DNA of 51,171 nucleotides from an uncultured Mailhella sp. (GCF_947631555.1 NZ_CANRLT010000007.1:1-51171); one strand, 5' to 3'. Shown: positions 1-8,999, counted from the first letter of the stretch. Notes: generated by a model from the letters alone, not told the origin. Numbers and translations: made by a program.

Positions 1-816
1 CAGGAGCTTCTCAATCACTGCGGGAGACAGGGAAGCGGGCAGTTTTTTGTCCAGTCCGGCGTGATACACATGCCCCACGAGCACCATCCCCTTCCACCCC
101 TGCCGGAAGGCTTCGCTGTATGGAAAAAGCTCGCAGCTGCGCCAGGTCCGGGTAACATCGGGAAGCTCGTGATGCGAATCCAGCACGGCGCTGCCCAGCC
201 CGGGAAAATGCTTGAGCACCGGAAGAACTCCGCCGTCTTCAAGTCCGGCGGCAAAGGCCAGTGCCAGGCGTGAAACCGCAGCGGCGTTCGTCCCGAACAT
301 CCGGCCCATGTCGCCGAGTCCCGGGCTTTGCCTGCTGCTCTGTATATCAACCACCGGTGCGAGGTCCACATTGATGCCCACGCGGGCCATCTCTCGCCCG
401 GCCCTTTGTCCAAGGCGGAAGATTTCCTTTGCCGGCAGGCTTGCCATCTCCCGCGCCGAGGGCAGATTCATGAAGCCGCGGACGGGCATCAGCCGGCGCA
501 CCTGCCCGCCTTCCTGATCCACGGCGATGAACAAAGGCCGGGGAGCCTGCTTCTGAAGGGTCGCGGTGAGCCGCGCCACCTGCTGCGGGGAGGCGATATT
601 CCGCGCAGAACCGCTTGTCACATCGCGGTCAAAGAGGATCACCCCGCCCACGCGCCCCTTGCGCACGGCTTCGAGGAAAGGCTCCGGCACGGACGTTCCC
701 CGGAAACCTGTCATGATCATGGCTCCGGCCATGACTTCCACAGAAGGCGCAGAAGACGCCGCTCCCGCCGGCAAGCTCAGGCAGAACAGCACAAGAAACA
801 CGGCAAGAAAGCGCAA
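1..816 (-). CDS. Glycoside hydrolase family 3 beta-N-acetylhexosaminidase (NagZ-like), 3' end outside window
   Basis: The reverse strand is open from a TTG at 816 to the window edge (272 codons, no stop). The start is set by an AAAGGGG ribosome site 7-8 bases upstream. An N-terminal hydrophobic signal peptide ending AGAA suggests export, unlike the cytosolic E. coli NagZ. Family 3 hallmarks are visible: a DQEGGQVRRL substrate-binding stretch near residue 95, KHFPGLG near residue 203 and DSHHELP shortly after, which holds the Asp-His pair used as acid/base in NagZ-type enzymes. It probably trims N-acetylhexosamine from peptidoglycan fragments or glycans. It starts 3 bases after the TetR gene stop, so the two are probably cotranscribed. 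The C-terminus cannot be judged. Confidence 0.85.
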   Translation of the reverse strand, partial: MRFLAVFLVLFCLSLPAGAASSAPSVEVMAGAMIMTGFRGTSVPEPFLEAVRKGRVGGVILFDRDVTSGSARNIASPQQVARLTATLQKQAPRPLFIAVDQEGGQVRRLMPVRGFMNLPSAREMASLPAKEIFRLGQRAGREMARVGINVDLAPVVDIQSSRQSPGLGDMGRMFGTNAAAVSRLALAFAAGLEDGGVLPVLKHFPGLGSAVLDSHHELPDVTRTWRSCELFPYSEAFRQGWKGMVLVGHVYHAGLDKKLPASLSPAVIEKLL

Positions 817-819
817 GAT

Positions 820-1539
820 TCAGGCCCCTTTCTTCCCATCAGGAGCGGCTTCATGGATCCGGGGCGGAGCGAAGGCCGGAAGCTCCCCGCGCGCGTACTT
901 TTCGCCGTAGGCACGGATGCCGGAAAGCAGCAGTCCGTTGAGGTGCCGGTTCACGTCTTCCCTGTCGTATTCAAAGATGGTCGAAAGCGAACGGGCCATG
1001 TTCCGCTGCACGCACAGCATGAGCAGGTACGGGGCCATGACGGAAATGATGCAGCACTGAAGCTCCGGCGCGTCATGGGGAATGCCCGTGACCTCGGAAA
1101 GCAGACTCAGGATGCTCTCTTCCTTGGGAAAGGTTCCCTCCAGAAAGGCCAGCCCGCCCATGGGAGAAGGCATGGTAAGTTCGTGGGCCCAGATGCGCAT
1201 GTGCCAGCCTTCCCCGTTGAACACCGCCTCGAGGTAAGCCTCCAGCACGCGGGAGAGCTTTTCTTCGGCCGTGGTGTCCGCGGAGGTGATGCGCACCATT
1301 TTCGACATGTTCACAATCTGATTGTGGACGTCATCGAGCACGGCTCGGTAAAGATCGTCACGGCTGCCGAAGTGGTAATTGACCGAGGCCATGTTCACTC
1401 CGGCCTCGCGGCAGATCATCTTGCTGGTGGTATCCGCATAGCCGTGTTCGGCAAAAAGACGCACCGCCGTTTCCAGAATGTGCCGCCGCGTGGCTTCACC
1501 GTCCTCGCGGGAAGTTTTCTTTTTGGAGAAGAAGATCAT
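820..1539 (-). CDS. TetR/AcrR family transcriptional regulator (CerR/YbiH-like)
   Basis: A 239-residue regulator. An upstream in-frame extension exists, but the ATG at 1539 is preceded by AAGGAG at the right distance and begins just before the DNA-binding domain, so it is the chosen start. Residues about 12-60 form the TetR helix-turn-helix (RHILETAVRLFAEHG, then TTSKMICREAGVNMASVNYHFGS split over two helices). The long ligand-binding domain resembles the CerR/YbiH (DUF1956-type) subgroup; this subgroup call is less certain than TetR itself. It lies directly upstream of the GH3 gene and divergent from the YddG-type exporter, so it may control either. A near-palindromic AT-rich site at 1850-1863 in the divergent gap is a candidate operator. 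Confidence 0.9.
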   Translation of the reverse strand: MIFFSKKKTSREDGEATRRHILETAVRLFAEHGYADTTSKMICREAGVNMASVNYHFGSRDDLYRAVLDDVHNQIVNMSKMVRITSADTTAEEKLSRVLEAYLEAVFNGEGWHMRIWAHELTMPSPMGGLAFLEGTFPKEESILSLLSEVTGIPHDAPELQCCIISVMAPYLLMLCVQRNMARSLSTIFEYDREDVNRHLNGLLLSGIRAYGEKYARGELPAFAPPRIHEAAPDGKKGA

Positions 1540-1999
1540 CAGGGAACTCCTTATCACAGGGCGGAGCCGCTCGTCCACACAGGAGTGTCTGAAAAAAGGG
1601 GACGACACCAGGAAGGGTGCTGGAAAAACTCGCTTAAAAAGGAAAGCTGGGGCACGCGGACGGAGCAGCCCCAGAACTTTCACAGCCGAAGGACAGGATG
1701 GCGGGAATCATGCGTATCTCTTTCATGCCCCGCACCGCCCGACCTGTCGCACGGCACTGCGCATCTTCAGAAATGGAGAGGTGATATTCCCAAAGAGCGC
1801 CATGAGCGAAATGTGTCCCTGAAGGAAAAACCGGATTCCTTCACTAATCTAAATTTGAATTTAAACTCATCCCCGCTTCCTGTCAATAGGAAAAATGCCT
1901 TGATGTGCTCTTTTTTCACCAGCCCGGCAGTTGCCTGCGCGCCGCTTTTCTGCGAAAAACACACCTGCGCCTGCTGCGTTTATCGTTCAAGGACTTGCC
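1540..1999. other. Divergent intergenic region between TetR gene and exporter gene
   Basis: A 460-base stretch with no convincing gene on either strand; short open frames here lack ribosome sites and family resemblance. The only clear element is the AT-rich palindrome at 1850-1863, in a locally AT-rich patch (about 1838-1900) that contrasts with the GC-rich surroundings and probably holds the divergent promoters. Confidence 0.5.
1850..1863. promoter_or_regulatory. Candidate TetR operator (AT-rich palindrome)
   Basis: TAAATTTGAATTTA reads the same on both strands except for the central two bases. It sits about 310 bases upstream of the TetR start and 137 bases upstream of the exporter start, in the only AT-rich part of the divergent gap. 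TetR proteins bind such short inverted repeats; the link to this regulator is inference. Confidence 0.4.
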
Positions 2000-2893
2000 A
2001 TGCGACTTGACTCCGCCTGCAAAGCCACGCTCATCGGTCTGCTTGCCCCTCTCTGCTGGGGCATGTCCGTAGGGCTGACCCGCAGCATCACGGAATCCTT
2101 CGGGCTGGCCGCCGGAATCAGCCTGCTGAGCTGGGCTGTGTGCCTCTACCTCACGTTCTTCCTGGGACTGCCGAAGCTGAGCGCCTTTCCACGGAAGTAC
2201 CTCCTGCTCGGACTTCCCATGGCCAACGTCTGTTCCCTGTGCTTCTGCTCCTCCCTGTACCTCTCCGACGGCGGAGCGCAGACGGTGGAAGTGGGCATGG
2301 TCAATTACCTCTGGCCCTGCCTCGTCGTGCTCTTCGCCGTCGTCTTCAACGGACAGAAGGCCCGCTGGTGGATGGCGCCGGGCGTGATCATCAGTTTTCT
2401 GGGCGTCATGCTGGTTCTGGGCGGCAAGGAAGGCATACAGCCGGATCTCATCTGGACGCATGTCCGGCAGAACCCGTGGAGCTACCTCATGGCCTTTCTC
2501 GGAGCCATGGCCTGGGCCGTCTACTCCAATCTCACCCGGGCCTGGTCCCGCGGGCAGAACCCCACGGTCATCGTCTTCGCCCTCGACGCCCTGATCTTCA
2601 CCGGCGCATGGCTGCTGGGCTTCGGCGACCTCGGCCACGCTTCCGTCAGAGGCTGGCTCAGTCTCGGACTGGGCACGGTGGCCATGGGTTCGGCCTATGC
2701 CGCCTGGAGCTACGGCGTCACCAGGGGCAGCATCACTCTGCTTGGCGTGGCGTCCTACTTCACACCCGTACTCTCCTGCCTCTTCGCCGTTGTCTGGATA
2801 GACGCCAGTCTCGACGCCTCCTTCTGGCTCGGCGTCCTCGTGGTGGTCTGCGGTTCACTGCTCTGCTGGAGTTCCACCGTGCTGCACCGCTGA
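2000..2893 (+). CDS. yddG: DMT-superfamily exporter, YddG-type (aromatic amino acid exporter family)
   Basis: A 297-residue inner-membrane protein with about ten hydrophobic helices arranged as two EamA/DMT repeats. The N-terminus (LLAPLCWGMSVGLTRSITE) and the VNYLWPCLVVLFAVVFNGQ segment are typical of the YddG group, which exports aromatic amino acids and some drugs by proton antiport or facilitated diffusion. The start at 2000 is chosen because it follows an AAGGA-like site and begins immediately before the first helix; the frame is open further upstream to 1931 but that part lacks membrane character. It is divergent from the TetR gene with a candidate operator between them, suggesting regulated export. 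The substrate here is inferred from family only. Confidence 0.85.
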   Translation: MRLDSACKATLIGLLAPLCWGMSVGLTRSITESFGLAAGISLLSWAVCLYLTFFLGLPKLSAFPRKYLLLGLPMANVCSLCFCSSLYLSDGGAQTVEVGMVNYLWPCLVVLFAVVFNGQKARWWMAPGVIISFLGVMLVLGGKEGIQPDLIWTHVRQNPWSYLMAFLGAMAWAVYSNLTRAWSRGQNPTVIVFALDALIFTGAWLLGFGDLGHASVRGWLSLGLGTVAMGSAYAAWSYGVTRGSITLLGVASYFTPVLSCLFAVVWIDASLDASFWLGVLVVVCGSLLCWSSTVLHR

Positions 2894-2989
2894 GGGGGGG
2901 AGGATATTTCCTGAACATTGACTCTTTAAGCGGAAGACTCCCTTTTTCACGTTTTTCCAGGGGGAGACCTTCACGAGTTCAACCAGGAA

Positions 2990-3058
2990 GGCAAACCCCT
3001 TCAGAGCGTTGCTCCTGCGCCTGGGAGGGATTTGTACCAATTCCTAGGCTTGCGCCCG
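2990..3058 (+). repeat. Decayed copy of a structured IS200/IS605-like element
   Basis: This segment matches the left and central part of the element at 30575-30719, including an almost identical core (CCTGCGC, T or C, then TGGGAGGGATTTG). The left hairpin is degraded (GGCAAACCCCTTCAGAGCG versus a perfect stem in the intact copy) and the right-end hairpins are gone. It lies between the exporter gene and the convergent LysR gene. Confidence 0.6.
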
Positions 3059-3145
3059 ACTCTGCTCCTCCACGCCTCTTGGCACAAGGCGCAGTTCGTG
3101 GATTTCCAGGCACACAGCCGAAAGAGGAGCCTGTTCTCCTGCCTT

Positions 3146-4078
3146 TCAGTCTTCCTCAAAAAGCAGGGAAAGATAGTCCTTTCTGTCATCGGAATCGCGA
3201 TATTTTTCATAAAGAAAGCGCAGCACACTGAAGGCTGCGTGAGAAAGATACGCCTGCCGAAGTACGATGATCACGGGAAGCGTCTCCAGTGTGCCGAAAT
3301 TCAGCCTCCGCGTTTCCAAACCGCTGTCCGGGCCTATCTCACTTTCAGGCAAGATCGTCACGGCCCGAAGTCCGTTTTTCAGAAGTTCCAGCAGAATACG
3401 ACTGTCCTGAGTATCCAGCAGTATGTGGGGGATCACACCTTCCATCTGGAAGGTGCGCATAAGAACGTTATAACTGCCTCCACCGTCTCTTCTGCGGGAA
3501 AGCAGGAGCGGCACACCGTGAAAATCCCGTGCGTCCACCAGCGTCTTTCCTGGGGGCGGACACAACCCTCGGCCATACACGGCACAAAAGGGCGAAGAAC
3601 GCAGGCGCACAATCTTATAATTCTGATTGATAAGCGGGAGCTGAACGAGACAGAAATCCAGGTGTACTTCCTGCATGTGCCTCTCCAGACTCTGATTGTC
3701 CATGATCCAGACCCGAAAGGTCAACTGAGGGAACTTCTCCTGAAGCTCGGGCAGGGAAGACAGCAACAGTGAATTGCAGGGCGGGCATACTCCCATACGT
3801 ACCAGGCCGGAAACCGGCTTCCCTATGTGGAGAAAATCCTTTTCCATGCTGTGAATATAGGACAGAATGAACTGTGCCTTGTGGTACAGTTTCTCCCCGG
3901 CCGGCGTTACCTGGAAGCTTCTGCTCGTGCGGTGGATAAGCGTGACGCCCAGCTCTTCCTCCAGTTCCTTGATGCGCTGGGACAACGGCGGCTGAGAAAT
4001 ATGCAGAGAAGTTGCTGCCTTACTGAAGGAGCCGAACTCCACCAGCGTACAAAAATATTCCAGTCGCTTAAAATCCAT
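3146..4078 (-). CDS. LysR family transcriptional regulator
   Basis: 310 residues, the normal LysR length. Residues 1-60 carry the winged helix-turn-helix (MDFKRLEYFCTLVEFGSFSK, then AATSLHISQPPLSQRIKELE), and the rest is the two-lobed effector-binding domain. The ATG at 4078 has a GGGAG ribosome site; an in-frame extension to 4111 is less likely. It is divergent from the TAXI transporter/flavoprotein operon starting at 4276, the classical arrangement for a LysR activator and its target operon, so it probably senses the substrate or product of that module. The AT-rich gap 4079-4275 would hold its binding sites. Confidence 0.92.
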   Translation of the reverse strand: MDFKRLEYFCTLVEFGSFSKAATSLHISQPPLSQRIKELEEELGVTLIHRTSRSFQVTPAGEKLYHKAQFILSYIHSMEKDFLHIGKPVSGLVRMGVCPPCNSLLLSSLPELQEKFPQLTFRVWIMDNQSLERHMQEVHLDFCLVQLPLINQNYKIVRLRSSPFCAVYGRGLCPPPGKTLVDARDFHGVPLLLSRRRDGGGSYNVLMRTFQMEGVIPHILLDTQDSRILLELLKNGLRAVTILPESEIGPDSGLETRRLNFGTLETLPVIIVLRQAYLSHAAFSVLRFLYEKYRDSDDRKDYLSLLFEED

Positions 4079-4275
4079 GACTTCTCCCGATGCAGAGGTT
4101 CCCGTTTTCACCGAAGGAGGCCCCTGCGGTGCGCGCCTCCTGAGTACGGGAGTATATAGAATCTGCTGTTTTTATCTATATTTTTCCGATATGAATAACC
4201 CGATTAAAAAATATTTTTCCTTATAGCTCTTTTCCTTTAAACCTGACAATATGAAAAAACTCCTAAGGAGGGAAC
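4079..4275. promoter_or_regulatory. Divergent LysR/TAXI-operon control region
   Basis: A 197-base gap that turns strongly AT-rich after 4150. It contains an inverted repeat TATAGA (4155-4160) and TCTATA (4175-4180), and a perfect AAAAATATTTTT palindrome at 4207-4218. Either could be a LysR-type site. The TAXI gene has a strong TAAGGAGGGA ribosome site just before its ATG. No clear -35/-10 pair could be fixed, in keeping with activator-dependent transcription. Confidence 0.5.
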
Positions 4276-5256
4276 ATGAATTCTTTTACCAGAACTTTTC
4301 TGAGCGTCCTCATGGCGGGCGTTTTCGCCCTTCCCTCAGCGTTGCCGGCGAAAGCAGCCAGCCATGATCTGACCATTGTCGGCGGCGGTTCCGGCGGTCT
4401 GTGGGCCATCATCACCGAAGGCGTCGGCGAAACCGTGCGGCGCAGCCTCGAGGGCGCCCGTGTCACGACTGAACCCGGCAAGGACGGGCCTAATCAGGTC
4501 ATGGTCAACCGGGGAGAGGTGCAGTTCGGTATCGCTTCGGATATTCTTACACTGCGCGCAGTCAACGGTGAAGCCCCCTTCAAGGGAAAACTGGACAAAC
4601 TCCGCCTTGTGGCCGTACTCAATCCCTATCAGACGGTACAGTTCTTTATGGATAAAAAGACCGGCATTGCGGACGCCGCCGAGCTGAAAGCCAAGAAATA
4701 CCCTCTGAAGATCACCGTAAACCGCCAGGGCACGGTCATGGATCTGCTCTCCGAAAAACTGCTTGCGCTTTACGGAGCATCCTACAAGGACATCACATCC
4801 TGGGGCGGCAGGATCGAAAAGATTCCCGGCCCGGAATCCATGGATCTGTGGGATGCCGGACAGATGGACGCCATCATCGAAGTCTGCCAGTTCCCGTCCA
4901 GCCGCTTCTTCGAACTGGGCCAGAAACATGAACTGACCCTGCTTCCGCTGGATGAAGCCGTCATAGAGCAGATGAACCGTCAGATGGGCACGACCTCCAT
5001 CACCATTCCCGCCGGAACCTATCCCTTCCAGAAGGAAGACGTAAAAACCGTAACCTCGCAACTTCTCCTCATCACCAACGCGGATACTCCCGATGAACTG
5101 GTGGAAGGCGTCCTCAAGGCCATGGTCGCAAACCTCGACTACCTGCGCACCGTCCATTCCAACCTGAAGGATCTTTCGCCTATGCAAATGGCTGCCAATA
5201 CCACCATTCCCATGCATCCCGCTGCGGAAAAATTCTACAAGAATCTGAACAAGTAG
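4276..5256 (+). CDS. TAXI family TRAP transporter solute-binding protein
   Basis: 326 residues with an N-terminal signal peptide (helix about residues 6-22, cleavage after PAKA). The mature part opens with LTIVGGGSGGLWAIITEGV, the glycine-rich opening typical of TAXI (TRAP-associated extracytoplasmic immunogenic) receptors, followed by the usual GEVQFGIASDI and AAELKAKKYP segments. It would catch a small organic anion in the periplasm and hand it to the fused TRAP permease encoded next. A strong ribosome site and a following terminator (5264-5303) suggest it is made in excess over the permease. Substrate unknown; characterised relatives include glutamate-type binders, but that cannot be transferred safely. 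Confidence 0.93.
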   Translation: MNSFTRTFLSVLMAGVFALPSALPAKAASHDLTIVGGGSGGLWAIITEGVGETVRRSLEGARVTTEPGKDGPNQVMVNRGEVQFGIASDILTLRAVNGEAPFKGKLDKLRLVAVLNPYQTVQFFMDKKTGIADAAELKAKKYPLKITVNRQGTVMDLLSEKLLALYGASYKDITSWGGRIEKIPGPESMDLWDAGQMDAIIEVCQFPSSRFFELGQKHELTLLPLDEAVIEQMNRQMGTTSITIPAGTYPFQKEDVKTVTSQLLLITNADTPDELVEGVLKAMVANLDYLRTVHSNLKDLSPMQMAANTTIPMHPAAEKFYKNLNK

Positions 5257-5263
5257 CATCTAT

Positions 5264-5303
5264 GGTCATGCCGTCCTTCGCGGCGGCATGACCCCCCTTT
5301 TTT
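5264..5303 (+). terminator. Intercistronic rho-independent terminator
   Basis: Perfect 10-bp stem GGTCATGCCG / CGGCATGACC (5264-5273 with 5284-5293), then CCCC and a run of six T (5298-5303). It lies between binding protein and permease of one transporter, so it probably works as a partial terminator or 3' stabiliser. Confidence 0.85.
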
Positions 5304-5397
5304 CGGTAAAATGTCCGCCGGACCTCTCGTCCGATTGCGGGTCGGGGATGTTTACCCTTGCAGACAGTATAGTTCAACACTTTCCCGAGAGACTCCT

Positions 5398-7347
5398 ATG
5401 ACACCAGGAATGTTTTTCAAAGAAGGACGCAGAAGAAATCTGTCCCCGCTGTGGACGAAGATTACAGGCGTGCTCGTATGCCTTTTTTCGGCACTGGAAC
5501 TGTATGGAGCGCCGTTCGGCTTCATTGATTCCTACGTCCTGCGCGGCATCTTCGTCTCCTTCGCCGCGGCTCTCACCTTTCTCTGCTTCACCCCCATGAA
5601 GACGGAACGCCGGGAATCGGAAAACGTTCCTGTCGTGGACATACTGCTTGCCGCGCTCAGCCTGTGCGTTGGCATCTACCTATCCATAAACGGCACGGAC
5701 ATCATCAATCGCTGGACAGGCGTTGATCCACTCTCTCCGGCAGACTGGATGGTCACGTCCGCCTGCGTGCTGCTTGTCCTCGAAGTCACCCGGCGCACCG
5801 CCGGACCCGTATTGCTGGGTATTATCCTCGTCTTCATTGTCTATAATTTTGCCGGCAGATACCTGCCAGGCTATTGGGGACACCGTGGCTGTACACTGGC
5901 AACCTTTCTCGACCGCATGGTCTTCACCTACGATGGCATTTTCAGCACTCCGGTGGGGGTGGCCTGTACCTACGTCTTCATGTTTGTTCTCTTCGGTCAT
6001 ACCTTCAACGCCGCTGGCGGCGGCAAATTTTTCTTCAGTCTCGCGGCCTCCATTGCCGGACGTATGCGCGGCGGCCCCGCCAAAATCAGCGTCATTGCCT
6101 CCGCCCTCTACGGCACAGTCTCCGGTTCGCCCGTGTCCGATGTCGTGACTACTGGCAGCATCACCATCCCGCTCATGAAGCGTCTCGGCTACACGCCCGA
6201 ATTTGCCGGAGCTGTGGCTGCATCTGCCTGTTCCGGAGCATCAATACTGCCCCCCATCATGGGCACTGCGGCTTTTCTCATGGTCGATGTAGCAGGTATA
6301 GCCTATATCGACATTGCCATCGCAGCCGCCATCCCCGCCGTTATCTATTACGCGGCACTCATGCTCCAGGTACATGATCGTTCCGTCATGCAGGGGATGC
6401 GCCCCATCGCGGACGATGAACATCCCGTTGCCCCGGCAGGCAAGGTTTTGCGTGAAAACTGGCTCTACCTTGTCCCCATCACCTTGCTGATCGTACTCAT
6501 CATCGAGCGTGTGACTCCCACCGTTGTCGGACTCTGCGCCACAGCAACCGTCATCGCGATCACATGGCTCATGCCTGGTCGACGCATGGGTATCAGAGAA
6601 ATCTACGCCGTTCTGCATAAAACCTGTCTCGGCATCCTGACCGTGGCAAACGCCTCAGCAGCGGCGGGCATGGTCATCGGCGGCATCATGCTCACAGGAC
6701 TGGGCGGCAAATTCACCTCTCTGGTCTTCGCCGCTACCGGTGGGCAAAGCGGCCTCTGCCTGGCTATGGTCGCACTGGTGTGCATCATACTCGGCATGGG
6801 TATGCCCGTTCCCGCTGCCTATGTGCTTACCGCGACCCTGGCTGCGCCCGCCCTCCTGGGATTCAAATTCTCCCTTATGAGCGCTCACCTGTTCATCGTG
6901 TACTTTGCCGCCATTTCCGCCATTACGCCTCCCGTGGCTGTAGCAGCCTACGCCGCAGCCGGCATTTCGGAAGGCAGTCCCAACAGCACCGGCATTCAGG
7001 CGGTAAAACTATCCATTGCGGCCTATCTGGTACCCTTTGTGTTCATGTACCGCCCGGGCCTGCTCATGGACGGCTCCCTGCCAAGCATTCTCTACGCCAC
7101 GGCCGTTACCTCCATCGGTGTTATCTGTGTGGCCTCCGGACTGGAAGGCTACCTGCACGGCCCGCTGCGCAGCAAGCTCTACCGCTTTCTGCTGATCGCA
7201 GACGGCATCATTTTCATCTGGCCCACCATCTGGGCCGATGCTCTCGGTCTCCTCATTTTTACGCTCGTTTACGGACATCAGGCCGTCATCCGCAAAAATA
7301 ATCCCGATCCGGACGTTCGGGGAACAACCACTCAGGAGCTTTTATGA
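5398..7347 (+). CDS. TRAP transporter fused 4TM/12TM permease (TAXI type)
   Basis: 649 residues, almost entirely hydrophobic helices, matching the fused small (DctQ-like) plus large (DctM-like) membrane subunits that pair with TAXI receptors. The large-subunit core is recognisable: FVLFGHTFNAAGGGKFF, then GGPAKISVIASALYGTVSGS and SACSGASILPPIMGTAAFLM, and a later GMGMPVPAAYVLTATL. It drives sodium- or proton-coupled uptake of the ligand delivered by the upstream receptor. The ATG at 5398 follows a GAGAG site; the frame is open to 5311 but that extension is not membrane-like. Its last four bases overlap the start of the flavoprotein gene (ATGA), indicating translational coupling. Confidence 0.92.
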   Translation: MTPGMFFKEGRRRNLSPLWTKITGVLVCLFSALELYGAPFGFIDSYVLRGIFVSFAAALTFLCFTPMKTERRESENVPVVDILLAALSLCVGIYLSINGTDIINRWTGVDPLSPADWMVTSACVLLVLEVTRRTAGPVLLGIILVFIVYNFAGRYLPGYWGHRGCTLATFLDRMVFTYDGIFSTPVGVACTYVFMFVLFGHTFNAAGGGKFFFSLAASIAGRMRGGPAKISVIASALYGTVSGSPVSDVVTTGSITIPLMKRLGYTPEFAGAVAASACSGASILPPIMGTAAFLMVDVAGIAYIDIAIAAAIPAVIYYAALMLQVHDRSVMQGMRPIADDEHPVAPAGKVLRENWLYLVPITLLIVLIIERVTPTVVGLCATATVIAITWLMPGRRMGIREIYAVLHKTCLGILTVANASAAAGMVIGGIMLTGLGGKFTSLVFAATGGQSGLCLAMVALVCIILGMGMPVPAAYVLTATLAAPALLGFKFSLMSAHLFIVYFAAISAITPPVAVAAYAAAGISEGSPNSTGIQAVKLSIAAYLVPFVFMYRPGLLMDGSLPSILYATAVTSIGVICVASGLEGYLHGPLRSKLYRFLLIADGIIFIWPTIWADALGLLIFTLVYGHQAVIRKNNPDPDVRGTTTQELL

Positions 7348-8981
7348 TCAAAATTCCTGAAATCATCCGCCTCGAAACAGAGCTTCTGATCCTCGGCACG
7401 GGAGCCGCAGGCTGCGGCGCTGCTCTGGCTGCCCGTGAAGCCGGTGTGAAGACGCTGATGGTGGACAAGGGCAAGCTGGAAAGTTCAGGCTGTCTCGGCG
7501 GCGGTAACGATCATTTCGTAGCAGTACTCGGCACAAACGAACCGAACGACACCATCGATGATCTGATAAAAGTCCACAACAAGCCCGGTTCCGGCGTTTC
7601 AGAAAAACAGATCCGCGAATGGGGCGAAGTCATGCCGCTCATGGTAGCATTCCTGGAGGGAGAAGGCGTACGCCTGCTGCACAAACCCGACGGAAGCTAT
7701 CTGCGCACGGCCGGTCGCGGTGAACCCGCCTGGTACATCAATATCGCCGAAGGGCAGAAAATCAAACGTCTCATTGCCAAAAAACTGCGCGCACTGGGTG
7801 CGGACGTACTCGATCACGTCATGATCACCCGCCTGCTGAAAAAAAATGGACACATCGCCGGAGCCATAGGTTTCAACGTGCTGGACGGCACCCGCTACGT
7901 CATTTCCGCATCCACCGTCATTCTGGCTCTCGGCAACAGCTGCAACCGGGCCACAACAAATTCCACGGGCAATCCGTACAATACCTGGCACAGTCCGTTC
8001 AACACCGGAAGTCAGTATGCTCTAGCCTACGATATCGGAGCGGATATCATCAACATGGACGTGAAGCAGCAGGCCACGCTGATTCCCAAAGGCTTCGGCT
8101 GTGCGGGCATGAACGGTATCAACGGCTCAGGCGCACACGAACTCAACGCCCTCGGAGAGCGGTTCATGTCCCGGTATCATCCTCAGATGGAAAACAGTCC
8201 GCGGCAGTTCCAGATCAACGGCACTCACCGTGAACTTGTGGAAGGACGCGGCCCATTTCACATGGAAATGCGCCATATCGCGCCTGACCTTCTGCACCAT
8301 CTGCAATATGTACTTATGCCCGGAGACAAGGCTACTTTCCTCGACTACTGTGAACAACGCGGCGTAGACTTTGCCAAAGCGCCTATGGAAGTTGAGATCG
8401 GTGAAATAGAATTCAGTGGTATGCTCGCCACAAATGACAACTATGAAACTACCGTTCCTGGCCTGTACAACGGATGTGTTTTTTATACATTTTCAGGATC
8501 TTTATGCAGTGGATACATGGCCGGACGTTCAGCCGGACGCCGCCTTTCCCCTGCCATCGACCTCAACGATCTTGAAGATGAAATCCAAACCGAATGCGCC
8601 CGTATTCTCGCGCCGATGAATGTCACCGGCGACTCTCTGCCACAAGAGACTTTCGAAGCCGCCATCCGGCAAGTCATGTCCTACTACATGGGCTATGTAC
8701 GCAACGAAGCCGGCATGAACATCGCTTTGGATCGACTTGCATTCATCAGCACCTGCAAAAACCATGTAGAAGCTCGCAACATACATGAACTCATGAAAGT
8801 ACATGAAGCAATGCATCTTTTGCAAAGCTGTACGCTTTCAACACTATGCACGCTGCAGCGCAAGGAAAGCGGACGGAGCGTATACCGCAGGTCTGACTAT
8901 CCCGACAAAGACGCGTCCTACGAAGGCAGAATCCTGGTAGTGAACAAGAAAGACGACCGCCCGAAGACATTCTGGCGTTAA
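7344..8981 (+). CDS. FAD-dependent oxidoreductase, fumarate reductase/AprA-like flavoprotein
   Basis: 545 residues. The FAD-binding Rossmann motif is at residues 18-27 (GTGAAGCGAA), followed by an acidic strand end. Mid-protein NPYNTWHSPFNTGSQYALAY and GSGAHELNALGERFM resemble the AprA/fumarate-reductase flavoprotein superfamily; no signal peptide, FMN or heme site is visible, so it is cytosolic and must be supplied with electrons by a partner. The next gene encodes a GltD-like NAD(P)H protein with Fe-S clusters, a natural electron donor. The start overlaps the permease stop. The likely task is reduction or oxidation of the imported organic acid; the substrate is unknown. A true APS reductase alpha subunit is unlikely because AprB is not adjacent and the length is smaller than AprA. 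Confidence 0.8.
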   Translation: MIKIPEIIRLETELLILGTGAAGCGAALAAREAGVKTLMVDKGKLESSGCLGGGNDHFVAVLGTNEPNDTIDDLIKVHNKPGSGVSEKQIREWGEVMPLMVAFLEGEGVRLLHKPDGSYLRTAGRGEPAWYINIAEGQKIKRLIAKKLRALGADVLDHVMITRLLKKNGHIAGAIGFNVLDGTRYVISASTVILALGNSCNRATTNSTGNPYNTWHSPFNTGSQYALAYDIGADIINMDVKQQATLIPKGFGCAGMNGINGSGAHELNALGERFMSRYHPQMENSPRQFQINGTHRELVEGRGPFHMEMRHIAPDLLHHLQYVLMPGDKATFLDYCEQRGVDFAKAPMEVEIGEIEFSGMLATNDNYETTVPGLYNGCVFYTFSGSLCSGYMAGRSAGRRLSPAIDLNDLEDEIQTECARILAPMNVTGDSLPQETFEAAIRQVMSYYMGYVRNEAGMNIALDRLAFISTCKNHVEARNIHELMKVHEAMHLLQSCTLSTLCTLQRKESGRSVYRRSDYPDKDASYEGRILVVNKKDDRPKTFWR

Positions 8982-8999
8982 AGGCGGGAGGAAAAAACT

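Noticed and set aside
328..2010. A 560-codon plus-strand open frame.
   Set aside because: It is antisense to the GH3 and TetR genes, has arginine/histidine-rich composition typical of shadow frames, and no ribosome site.
3012..3058. Resemblance to a tRNA T-arm (complement of GGTTCAAATCCCTCC-like sequence).
   Set aside because: No acceptor stem, anticodon arm or CCA context; the segment is explained by the repeat family.
7344..8981. Possible APS reductase alpha subunit (AprA).
   Set aside because: Shorter than AprA, no aprB or qmo genes adjacent, and placement within a transporter operon.
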